Made by a program: the position numbers and the translations under genes. Under the pieces are notes generated by a model, which saw only the letters and a list, made by a program, of their open reading frames with translations, was not told the DNA's origin and made no database searches. A stretch of DNA of 13,454 nt from Acidimicrobiales bacterium (lineage in GTDB: Bacteria > Actinomycetota > Acidimicrobiia > Acidimicrobiales > SHLQ01): assembly GCA_013002375.1 (NCBI GenBank), contig JABDJW010000007.1:1-13454 (forward strand). The letters are read 5' to 3'. This document shows positions 1 to 5,998 of this stretch, piece after piece; the first letter of the stretch is position 1; the number at the start of each line of letters is the position of its first letter.

Positions 1-1061
1 ACCATGCCGAGGCCGGCTTCTTGACCGAGGCGTTGATCGTCCTCGCCGAAACCGGGCGCGATGTGCACGATGCCGGTGCCTTCGGAGGTGTCGACGAAGT
101 CGCCGGGCAGCACCCGGAAGGCGTCGAGGTCGTCGCGTTCGGCGAAGAACGGGAACAGCGGGGTGTAGGTGCGGCCGACCAGGTCGGCGCCGGCGATCGT
201 GGCGTGATGGGTCGCGCCTTCGAGCTGCTTTTCGTAGCCGCCGGCGACGGCTTCGCCCAGGACGTAGAACGTGCCGTCGAGTTCCATCACGGCGTAGTCG
301 ATGTCGGGGCCGACCGCGAGGGCCAGGTTGCTGGGCAGGGTCCACGGGGTGGTGGTCCAGGCCAGGATCCGCATCGGGCCGGGGTCGCCGTCGGTGGGGG
401 TCAGGTCGAACGCCACCGTGATGGCCGGGTCCTGCCGGGGTCGGGTGGCATCGTCGAGGCGGATCTCGAAATTCGACAGCGGGGTCTCGGCGCCCCACGA
501 GTACGGCATGACCTTGTGGTCCTGGTAGATCAGGCCTTTGTCCCACAGCTGTTTGAACGCCCACATGACCGACTCCATGTAGTCGATGTCCATGGTCTTG
601 TAGTCGTTCTCGAAGTCGACCCAGCGGGCCTGGCGGGTGACCGTGTCCTGCCAGACGTCGGTGTACTCGAGCACTGATTCGCGGCAGAAGTCGTTGAACT
701 TCTCGATGCCGTACTCGGTGATCGCGACCCGGCCGGACACGCCGAGCTGTTTCTCGGATTCCATCTCGGCGGGTAGGCCGTGACAGTCCCACCCGAAGCG
801 GCGGTCGACCCGCCGGCCCTTCATCGTGTGATAGCGGGGCACGACGTCTTTGACGTAGCCGGTCAAGAGGTGGCCGTGGTGGGGCAGGCCGTTGGCGAAG
901 GGCGGCCCGTCGTAGAAGACGTATTCGTCGTCGGCCGGGCGGTTGTCGATCGATTGCTGGAAGGTGCCGTCGGCGTCCCACCGGCTGAGAATCCGCTGTT
1001 CGATAGCCGGAAAATCCGGCTTGTCGACCGCGGGGTAGGGGGTGGTGTCATTCTCAGCCAT
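1..1061 (-). CDS. ileS: Isoleucyl-tRNA synthetase, type 2 (N-terminal part, runs off left edge)
   Basis: Cytosolic class I synthetase that charges tRNA-Ile with isoleucine. About 353 codons are present and no stop codon lies inside the window. Seen: the class I HxGH signature (HHGH, residues 61-64, inside PPFANGLPHHGH), the WDCHGLPAE segment near residue 91, and VTRQARWVDF near 141. The CP1 editing domain is recognised by WTTTPWTLPSN and by GTGIVHIAPGFGEDD close to the window edge. The C-terminal KMSKS loop and anticodon domain lie outside. The wording (PPFANGLPHHGH, VTRQARWVDFENDYKTMD, ETPLSNFEI) matches the eukaryote-like IleRS2 branch found in mycobacteria and many other actinobacteria, rather than the E. 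coli IleRS1 branch. The ATG at 1061 is the first plausible start and gives the expected short N-terminus; no clear Shine-Dalgarno precedes it. The gene diverges from the lipoprotein gene at 1256. Confidence 0.96.
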   Translation of the reverse strand, partial: MAENDTTPYPAVDKPDFPAIEQRILSRWDADGTFQQSIDNRPADDEYVFYDGPPFANGLPHHGHLLTGYVKDVVPRYHTMKGRRVDRRFGWDCHGLPAEMESEKQLGVSGRVAITEYGIEKFNDFCRESVLEYTDVWQDTVTRQARWVDFENDYKTMDIDYMESVMWAFKQLWDKGLIYQDHKVMPYSWGAETPLSNFEIRLDDATRPRQDPAITVAFDLTPTDGDPGPMRILAWTTTPWTLPSNLALAVGPDIDYAVMELDGTFYVLGEAVAGGYEKQLEGATHHATIAGADLVGRTYTPLFPFFAERDDLDAFRVLPGDFVDTSEGTGIVHIAPGFGEDDQRLGQEAGLGM

Positions 1062-1175
1062 AGCCGTTCAGGCTATCGGGGCCGGTCGGTCGTGGCGGCG
1101 CTATTGGTCGTGCGCGTGGAGTGGGCGCGGCCGGCGCCGGACTCGATCCCGCGGCCGCAGGCAATGTTGCCCACC

Positions 1176-1230
1176 CTTGTGCCACAGCTCGGGTCCTGGT
1201 CGCCCGCCGAGCCGACGTTTGTGGCACAAG
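1176..1230. promoter_or_regulatory. Pair of 11-bp palindromic operator-like sites, also able to form a stem-loop
   Basis: Site 1 (1177-1187) reads TTGTGCCACAG and site 2 (1219-1229) reads TTGTGGCACAA. Each is a dyad around a single central base (1182 and 1224); site 2 is perfect. The centres are 42 bp apart, four helical turns. Because the sites are self-complementary they also form an 11-bp inverted repeat (1176-1186 with 1220-1230). This is extended by GCTCGG (1187-1192) pairing with CCGAGC (1207-1212), with a 7-nt bulge. The position in the 194-bp gap between divergent ileS and the lipoprotein gene favours binding of a dimeric regulator, but an RNA hairpin is also possible. The regulator is not identifiable from the window. 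Confidence 0.6.
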
Positions 1231-1249
1231 CGCGGGCATCTGGGACGAT
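1221..1249 (+). promoter_or_regulatory. Possible leaderless promoter of the lipoprotein gene
   Basis: GTGGCA (1221-1226) matches 4 of 6 positions of a -35 box. After a 17-bp spacer comes GACGAT (1244-1249), a weak -10 that ends 6 nt before the GTG start at 1256. The -35 candidate lies inside palindromic site 2, so a protein bound there would block this promoter. The boxes are weak and this is inference. GGGA at 1242-1245 could instead act as a ribosome binding site on a longer leader. Confidence 0.3.
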
Positions 1250-1255
1250 GGTGGT

Positions 1256-2620
1256 GTGTGGCATTCCCCTCGGCGGCTCGCTCGTGTGTTGTTGTTTGGC
1301 GCGGTTCTGGCTGGCGCCTGCTCATCGGATCAGTCCGGCTCGGCACCGTCGAGCTCGGTTGCCGCACCGCTGACCGCCCAGTACCTCGACAGGCCCGGTT
1401 GTGATGCCGTCGAGCGGTTCTTCTCCGCCGAGGAGGACGACACGTTCTGGTACGGGGTCTCGGTTGACCGCGACGAGGTGGCGCGACGGTTCGCCGCGGG
1501 CGCGGCGGTCGAAGCAGAGATCGTGAGCGGACCGCTCGCCGACCAGGTCGCTGACATCGAGCGCTGGTACGACCTTCGCCGAGCGCACGACGAGCTTCTC
1601 TTGGCGGCATGGGGTTCCGATGGACTGGCGCTCAAAGTCCGGCGGGTTCGGGAGAACTCCAACTTCTTGGATCTCGTGGCCTCCGACGGCTTCGACCTCG
1701 GTGCCGGTGATCTCGTGTCGCTCACGGAGTTCAAGGCGTTGAGCCGGGAGGTTCACGAGCGGATGTTCGCGCTCTGCACCGAGGCGCCGAGCGGTTACGC
1801 ACCCCTGCTCGATGATCAGACCTTGGATCTCCCAGCCGGGCAGTTGTTGTTCGAGGACTACCTCGACGACGAACGCGTCATCGACTCGATCCGGCTCGAT
1901 GATCTCGGGGCCAGATCGGTGCCGTGGACCAATGAACCCTGGACGGGCGCCATTCCGTCTCCCGATGGCTCCTGGGTGCGGGTGTACGACGTCGTCGAGA
2001 ATCAGCATCTCGTTGTTGACCGAGAGGGCGAGCTCATCAACTTCTTCTCCGGCTCGCTTCGATGTTCGAATTGGTACGCCGACGGGTCGGGCCTGGTCGG
2101 CACGGAAGTCGACGATCAGGGCGTGCGGGTCGTCGGGGCTGATGTCGGCGAGCGAGATCCGCAGGTCGAGCTGTTGTTCGAGGCCGGAGGCGACGTCGAA
2201 TGTGTGGTCGGAATTGATGGCGGATTCGCGCACGTCGGGAGTCGCGGTCCGCTCGGGGTCTGGGCAGTCGATTCCGATGGCGGAGACGCTCGCGCCTTGC
2301 TGGTCGAGACGGACTGCAACGCACTGTTGTCTGGCTCATCGCCTGACGGCGTTCGGCTCTTGGCCACGGCGAGCTGCGGTGATCGCTATCGCAGCGGTCT
2401 GTACGTGCTCGACACTCGGGCTGCTACCGCGAGCCAACTCGTTTCGGGCACGGTCGCGGCGCCGCAGTTCTCGGACGATGGCGAGTGGATCGTGTTCGGG
2501 TACCAACCCCACGGCGAAGTCGAGGTCGACCTTGCGGTTTGGATCATCACCACCGACGGAAGTCGGGCCCGCAAGCTGGTCGATCGCGGCTCGTGGCCGG
2601 CACTCCTGCTCGATCCCTAG
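1256..2620 (+). CDS. Predicted lipoprotein with TolB/PD40-like beta-propeller C-terminal half
   Basis: A 454-residue exported protein of unknown function. The GTG at 1256 was chosen because it places a compact lipoprotein signal right at the N-terminus: MWHSPRRLAR, a hydrophobic run VLLFGAVLAGA, then Cys22 as the lipid-anchored residue. Starts further upstream would add a non-signal extension through the intergenic palindromes. A short Ser/Ala-rich linker follows Cys22. Residues about 40-200 form a mixed, acidic, mostly helical region that I do not recognise. From about residue 220 the sequence has PD40/TolB-type blade signatures: SPDGSWVRVYDV near 235, SPDGVRLLATASC near 362, and FSDDGEWIVFGY near 405 followed by a tryptophan-containing strand and SRARKLV. 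Such propellers usually bind partner proteins or ligands outside the membrane. The gene is convergent with the surface-protein gene at 2699-4297 and divergent from ileS. The propeller call is moderate; no specific substrate can be given. Confidence 0.85.
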   Translation: MWHSPRRLARVLLFGAVLAGACSSDQSGSAPSSSVAAPLTAQYLDRPGCDAVERFFSAEEDDTFWYGVSVDRDEVARRFAAGAAVEAEIVSGPLADQVADIERWYDLRRAHDELLLAAWGSDGLALKVRRVRENSNFLDLVASDGFDLGAGDLVSLTEFKALSREVHERMFALCTEAPSGYAPLLDDQTLDLPAGQLLFEDYLDDERVIDSIRLDDLGARSVPWTNEPWTGAIPSPDGSWVRVYDVVENQHLVVDREGELINFFSGSLRCSNWYADGSGLVGTEVDDQGVRVVGADVGERDPQVELLFEAGGDVECVVGIDGGFAHVGSRGPLGVWAVDSDGGDARALLVETDCNALLSGSSPDGVRLLATASCGDRYRSGLYVLDTRAATASQLVSGTVAAPQFSDDGEWIVFGYQPHGEVEVDLAVWIITTDGSRARKLVDRGSWPALLLDP

Positions 2621-2624
2621 CGCG

Positions 2625-2675
2625 CCAGAACCCAGAAGACCCGGCGGTGGGGATCCGCCGGGCCTCCTGTTCTGG
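2625..2675. terminator. Long imperfect stem-loop between convergent genes (bidirectional terminator candidate)
   Basis: The inner stem is a perfect 8 bp, CCCGGCGG (2640-2647) with CCGCCGGG (2655-2662), closing a 7-nt loop. An outer stem, CCAGAAC (2625-2631) with GTTCTGG (2669-2675), is also perfect. The strands between pair partly as two AG/CT steps with single mismatches. The element starts 5 nt after the lipoprotein stop and ends 23 nt before the stop of the opposing gene. There is no strong T-run on either side, so it resembles the tail-less hairpins common in high-GC actinobacteria. Confidence 0.7.
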
Positions 2676-2698
2676 CATCCCTTCCCGCCAGGAAGAGA

Positions 2699-4297
2699 TC
2701 AGATGATCGGCGTCTCCTTGCGGCTGACGTCGACGGCGATCATGCCGAGGCACAGCAACAGCAGGCCGCTGAGCACGGTCGTGTACACGCCGTTGGTGCC
2801 GGTGCGGGGCAGCTCGATCTTGGGCTTCACGACGACGTCGGGCACGCAGTTGTAGACGAAGCTGCTGGTGAGCAGCACCGTGCCGTCGGCGGAGGACACC
2901 GACACCTGGTAGGAGGCATCTTCGGTCACGGTGAACGTGTGCAGCTGCAGCAGGCCGGCGGCGACCGGGATGACGGTCACGGTGCCGTTGACGTTCACGG
3001 TGAACACCCCGTCGGCGTTGCCGGTGTTGTTCAGGGCGATGGTGGCGACCGAGGACGTGCAGTCATGGGTCAGCGAAGCCGACAAGATCGGCGCCGGTTC
3101 GGGTGGAGCCGAGCAGTCATCGGTGATCGTCTCCTGGAACACGATCTCGCCGCCGACGCTGACCGACACCACGTTGGTGCTGCCTTCGTCGACCACCAGG
3201 GTCTGGGTCACGGTCTGGCGACCGTCGAGGTCCACGTCCTGCACGATCGGATCGCCGGCCATCGGGTTGCCGACCGCGATCGTTGCGGTGATCGGGTTGG
3301 GCGTGACGTTGGTGATCTGCACGATGAGCTGGTTCGACAGGCAATCGAGGCTCGCCACGACGGTCGGCTCGTCGCTCACACAGTTGAGGGTGAGGGTGTC
3401 CTCGGCGATGACCTCGCCGGCCAGCACCACTTGCAGGGTGGTCGGCTGGTCCTCGACCAGATGCAGGGGCTGCTCGAGGGTGGCGCCGGCGGGCACGGCC
3501 ACGATCGCCAGCAGATCGACGCCCTCGCGGATCTGAACGGTCTGCTCGACGTCGGCGGGGTTCTGGACCCGCACGACGGCGCCGGTGTCACACGAGACAT
3601 CGAAGGTGATGATCGGGCCGGCCACCACGCAGTCGTGGGTGATCGTCTCGTCGGCGAGGGTCATGCCCTCGGCGTCGGTCACCGCGATCGTCGCCGTCTC
3701 ATCCTCGGCCAGGGGCACGAGAACCGTGACCGTCTCGCCGGCCGGCACGGTGACGGTCTCGAAGATCGTGTCGTTCACGATGACGTTCACGGTCTGTTCC
3801 GTGCTCGGTTCGGCCGTGATGGTCACGACGGCGCCGCCCTCGGCGCAGCTGTCGGCCACCGACACGTTGGGGTCGACCGGGTCCGGGATGCAGTTGCGAA
3901 ACACGGTTTCTTCGAAGAGCACGTCACCGCTCGGGGTGGTGACGACGATCGAGTAGGAGGTGTCCTCGGTCGCTTCGGTGAAGACCCGTTTGGTGGCGAA
4001 CCCATCGATTCGGACCGCGGTGTCGGCGCCATCGACGGAAACGACCACGTCCAGCGGTGCGCTCGCCGTGTTCTCCAGCACCACCGCGAAGGTCGTGCCG
4101 GAACAGTTCTTGCCCATGTTGCCGACTCGAATGTCGAGGTCGGCCCAGATGTCGACGTCCACCGGCGGTTCGAGGTCTTCGTCCGAGGCACCCGAGGTCG
4201 GCGCCCAGAACAGATTGGCCAACAAGGCAATGAGTACGGCGGCCGTGAGAAGGACAAGACGTTGGTCGGGCCGACGGGAAGCCTGCAAGCGTTGCAC
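2699..4297 (-). CDS. Sortase-type (LPRTG) surface protein with five cysteine-paired repeats
   Basis: A 532-residue secreted, cell-wall-type protein of unknown ligand. GTG at 4297 is the start: an AGGAG box (complement of 4305-4309) lies 7 nt upstream, and the N-terminus becomes a clean signal peptide (basic MQRLQASRRPDQR, then VLLTAAVLIALLANLFW). An in-frame ATG at 4369 would add 24 arginine-rich residues and has no ribosome binding site. Five tandem beta-rich units of about 85 residues follow. Each starts and ends with a Cys: 65/136, 150/223, 236/306, 319/395 and 413/484, with 70-76 residues inside each pair. This suggests Ig-like or CARDB-like sandwiches, each closed by a disulfide. The C-terminus has LPRTG (496-500), a hydrophobic stretch (about 505-523) and a short tail with SRK, the order expected of a sorting signal. 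No sortase gene is in the window. Thr, Val and Asp/Glu are abundant and Lys is almost absent. Confidence 0.88.
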   Translation of the reverse strand: MQRLQASRRPDQRLVLLTAAVLIALLANLFWAPTSGASDEDLEPPVDVDIWADLDIRVGNMGKNCSGTTFAVVLENTASAPLDVVVSVDGADTAVRIDGFATKRVFTEATEDTSYSIVVTTPSGDVLFEETVFRNCIPDPVDPNVSVADSCAEGGAVVTITAEPSTEQTVNVIVNDTIFETVTVPAGETVTVLVPLAEDETATIAVTDAEGMTLADETITHDCVVAGPIITFDVSCDTGAVVRVQNPADVEQTVQIREGVDLLAIVAVPAGATLEQPLHLVEDQPTTLQVVLAGEVIAEDTLTLNCVSDEPTVVASLDCLSNQLIVQITNVTPNPITATIAVGNPMAGDPIVQDVDLDGRQTVTQTLVVDEGSTNVVSVSVGGEIVFQETITDDCSAPPEPAPILSASLTHDCTSSVATIALNNTGNADGVFTVNVNGTVTVIPVAAGLLQLHTFTVTEDASYQVSVSSADGTVLLTSSFVYNCVPDVVVKPKIELPRTGTNGVYTTVLSGLLLLCLGMIAVDVSRKETPII

Positions 4298-4304
4298 CGG
4301 TTGT

Positions 4305-4309
4305 CTCCT
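4305..4309 (-). promoter_or_regulatory. Ribosome binding site deciding the GTG start of the LPRTG protein
   Basis: On the minus strand AGGAG lies 7 nt before the GTG at 4297. The longer in-frame ATG at 4369 has no such box. This shortens the protein by 24 residues and puts the signal peptide at its N-terminus. Confidence 0.75.
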
Positions 4310-4472
4310 CGTTCTCCGCGCCGCAAGACGCCGCTGGTTCGGGGGCCCGGTTTCGCTCTGGCTACCCATCGATCAATGCGACCACGTGCGATCGAGGGGT
4401 CAACGCCTGCCCAAGACGACGGAAGAGCCGCCTCAACGAGAAAGGGTAGAAATGACGGAAAGTCACCGATAT

Positions 4473-4486
4473 GGGCCAAATGGCCC
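4473..4486. other. Small perfect hairpin in the 242-bp gap upstream of the LPRTG protein gene
   Basis: GGGCC (4473-4477) and GGCCC (4482-4486) pair around an AAAT loop. The gap 4298-4539 holds no gene I can support. Apart from this hairpin and the one at 4508-4527, it has a TTGACC -35-like hexamer on the minus strand (complement of 4398-4403) without a convincing -10 box. I saw no recognised riboswitch consensus there. The hairpin could be part of the terminator for the upstream gene or of the leader of the downstream one. Confidence 0.4.
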
Positions 4487-4507
4487 GAAAACCTGGGTGG
4501 CGCGAAC

Positions 4508-4527
4508 CGGGGTGGCGGGAAACCCCG
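4508..4527 (-). terminator. Candidate terminator after the ubiquitin-like/PPC protein gene
   Basis: CGGGGT (4508-4513) and ACCCCG (4522-4527) form a 6-bp GC-rich stem with an 8-nt loop, beginning 12 nt after the stop codon at 4540-4542. Minus-strand sequence continues to a TTTT run about 20 nt on, followed by the second hairpin at 4473-4486. The stem is modest, so read-through into the LPRTG gene remains possible. Confidence 0.45.
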
Positions 4528-4539
4528 ATCGGCTCGACT

Positions 4540-5883
4540 TCAGGTACTCACCGTCAGTTCGAGATCGCCGGCCTGCAGGCTGAGATCGCGGGCTTCGATC
4601 CGATACGTGCCATCGGCGGGTGCGACGAAGATGATCTCGGAGTTCAGGCCGTCCGTGTCGTCGTTCTCGTCGATCAGGCCTTCTCGGGTCCACACGCCCA
4701 GCCACGGGTCGGCGCCGTTGGAGCGAAGGCGGATCTCGATCCGGTCGCCGTCGACGGCTTCGAATTCGATGATGATGCGCTCGCCCCGCTCGACTTCGGT
4801 GTCGAGCGAGTATCGGTCGGCCACCGAGATCACCTCGGCATCGGTGGTGAAGATCTCCTCGGCTTGGATGTCGCCGGGGTCGAGGAACGGCTCCTCCATC
4901 GCATCGATCGGCAGGGCGGGGACGGCGATCTCCTCACCGAACGCCGGGCCGTCGAAACCCTGCCCCGGCGGCTCCGGGAGACCCTCGGCATCGGTGACGG
5001 AGACGATGTAGGGCCCGGTCTGGGAGTCGTCCAGCGCCTTGGGCACGATCTCGTAGTCGCCGTCCTCGGGCAACACGATGTCGATGAGCGAGTCGCAGCA
5101 ACCCTCGAACGGGTTGTCGTCGTTCTCGGCCAGCAAGCGGCGATCGGTTCCGTAGAGCAGCAATTGGGCATCGAACACCTGGCCCGGCACCCGCATCTCG
5201 ATCCGGACCCGGTCGCCGGCCCGCGCCCGGAACTCATGGCTACCGAGCTGGCCCGGTTCGACCAGTTCGCCCTCGACTTCCAGCGGCCAGGTGCGGCGAG
5301 TCTCGACCGCCGCTTCGCCCCCGGCGCCGAAGACGTCGGTGAAGGCCCAGAGCCAGCCGGCCAACACGAGCAACGCCAGCGCCCCGAGGCCGAGAAACGC
5401 CGGCAGGCGGGATTCGGTGGACTCGACGGTCGCGACGGTCGGGATCGATGGGATCGGGGCCTCCGCGAGCAGCTGGGCGAGCTCGTGCTCCTTCGATTCG
5501 GTGCGGCGAACCAACGCGGCGAGCGTCTGCACGTTCACCGAACCGCTGGGCTGGCCCTCCTCGACCGCCTCGGAGATCTGGCGGAGCCGTTCGTCGCGGT
5601 GCTGCATGACCTCGGTTGCTCCGGGCGCCGTCAGGGTCACGACGGTCCCCGGGGTCAGGCCGGCGGATCGCAGGGTCAGTTCCTCGGCGATCGCCGCACC
5701 GTCGGCGGTGTGCAGCCGCCACGCCAACGATTGTCCTTGAAAGTCACGCCGGGGCAGGTCGCCGTCGGCGATCGCCGCGGCGACGACCTCGGCAACGCCT
5801 TGCCGGCCCGAGAACGCAATCGGGATCTCGAACCCATCGGGCAAGGCGACCCGCAAGGCGGTGGTGGCAACTTCGGTCACCAC
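4540..5883 (-). CDS. Membrane protein: YukD/EsaB-like ubiquitin fold, one TM helix, two PPC-like domains
   Basis: A 447-residue protein starting at a GTG (5883) immediately followed by a second GTG. There is no clear Shine-Dalgarno and no better in-frame start nearby. Residues about 9-86 have the layout of the ubiquitin-like domain of YukD/EsaB and the EccD N-terminus: a beta-hairpin, a helix (GVAEVVAAAIADG), W-x-L in WRLHTADG, and the closing LTLRSAGLTPGTVVTL. A charged, helical linker runs to about 155. A single membrane helix (FLGLGALALLVLAGWLWAF, 163-181) has no upstream signal peptide, so the ubiquitin-like part is probably cytoplasmic and the rest outside. Two homologous beta-sandwich domains follow (about 205-297 and 350-446), each with the PPC-type pattern ENDD...DGxYxI (ENDD at 253-256 and 406-409). 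The first has an unusual Cys-Cys at 262-263. No type VII ATPase, EccD channel or WXG100 gene is in the window. The ubiquitin-like call is moderate; the PPC call is firmer. Confidence 0.82.
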   Translation of the reverse strand: MVTEVATTALRVALPDGFEIPIAFSGRQGVAEVVAAAIADGDLPRRDFQGQSLAWRLHTADGAAIAEELTLRSAGLTPGTVVTLTAPGATEVMQHRDERLRQISEAVEEGQPSGSVNVQTLAALVRRTESKEHELAQLLAEAPIPSIPTVATVESTESRLPAFLGLGALALLVLAGWLWAFTDVFGAGGEAAVETRRTWPLEVEGELVEPGQLGSHEFRARAGDRVRIEMRVPGQVFDAQLLLYGTDRRLLAENDDNPFEGCCDSLIDIVLPEDGDYEIVPKALDDSQTGPYIVSVTDAEGLPEPPGQGFDGPAFGEEIAVPALPIDAMEEPFLDPGDIQAEEIFTTDAEVISVADRYSLDTEVERGERIIIEFEAVDGDRIEIRLRSNGADPWLGVWTREGLIDENDDTDGLNSEIIFVAPADGTYRIEARDLSLQAGDLELTVST

Positions 5884-5922
5884 AAAAGTGTGCCACGGCC
5901 ACGGACCTCGCCGGTTGCACCC

Positions 5923-5968
5923 CGACCGTCTCGTATCGACCGTCTCGTATCGACCGTCTCGTATCGAC
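5923..5968. repeat. Three tandem 14-bp repeats (plus 4 bp) in a divergent promoter region
   Basis: The unit CGACCGTCTCGTAT occurs exactly at 5923-5936, 5937-5950 and 5951-5964, followed by CGAC at 5965-5968. It lies in the 115-bp gap between the divergent genes starting at 5883 (-) and 5999 (+). Each unit includes GTCTCGTATCGAC, which has GTC/GAC ends in dyad symmetry. The last copy overlaps the -35 box of the amidohydrolase promoter. Exact iteration at this place suggests a transcription-factor array rather than random repetition. Confidence 0.85.
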
Positions 5969-5992
5969 AGGGCCGGACCGGGTTCCTACGCT
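5964..5992 (+). promoter_or_regulatory. Leaderless promoter of the amidohydrolase-crotonase operon
   Basis: The -35 box TCGACA (5964-5969) matches 5 of 6 consensus positions. After a 17-bp spacer comes the -10 box TACGCT (5987-5992), of TAnnnT type. Six nucleotides later is the ATG at 5999, so the predicted transcript begins at or next to the start codon. No Shine-Dalgarno is present, which agrees with leaderless initiation, common in actinobacteria. The -35 box shares bases with the end of the 14-bp repeat array. Confidence 0.65.
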
Positions 5993-5998
5993 GCGGAC

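Noticed and set aside
1062..1255. T-box riboswitch upstream of ileS (minus strand has AGGGTGG before GCAAC)
   Set aside because: Actinobacterial ileS genes often have T-boxes. Here the GGTGG is not followed by the conserved NACC-containing segment and I found no convincing Stem I with an Ile specifier loop. The match is probably chance.
4298..4369. Longer start (ATG 4369) for the LPRTG protein
   Set aside because: It has no ribosome binding site and puts 24 Arg-rich residues ahead of a normal signal peptide. The GTG at 4297 has AGGAG at good spacing.
4298..4539. c-di-GMP, c-di-AMP or cobalamin riboswitch in the leader of the LPRTG gene
   Set aside because: Short fragments resemble consensus pieces, but no complete conserved core could be lined up; only two small hairpins are supported.
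2939..5011. A 690-codon open frame on the plus strand, and similar long antisense frames at 21-677, 4471-6009, 5744-7135 and 8028-9239
   Set aside because: They are rich in Arg, Gly, Asp, His and Val with no domain content. They lie opposite clearly recognised genes, and arise from GC-rich third positions.
5923..5968. CRISPR array
   Set aside because: The units are 14 bp and directly abutting, with no spacers and no cas genes nearby.
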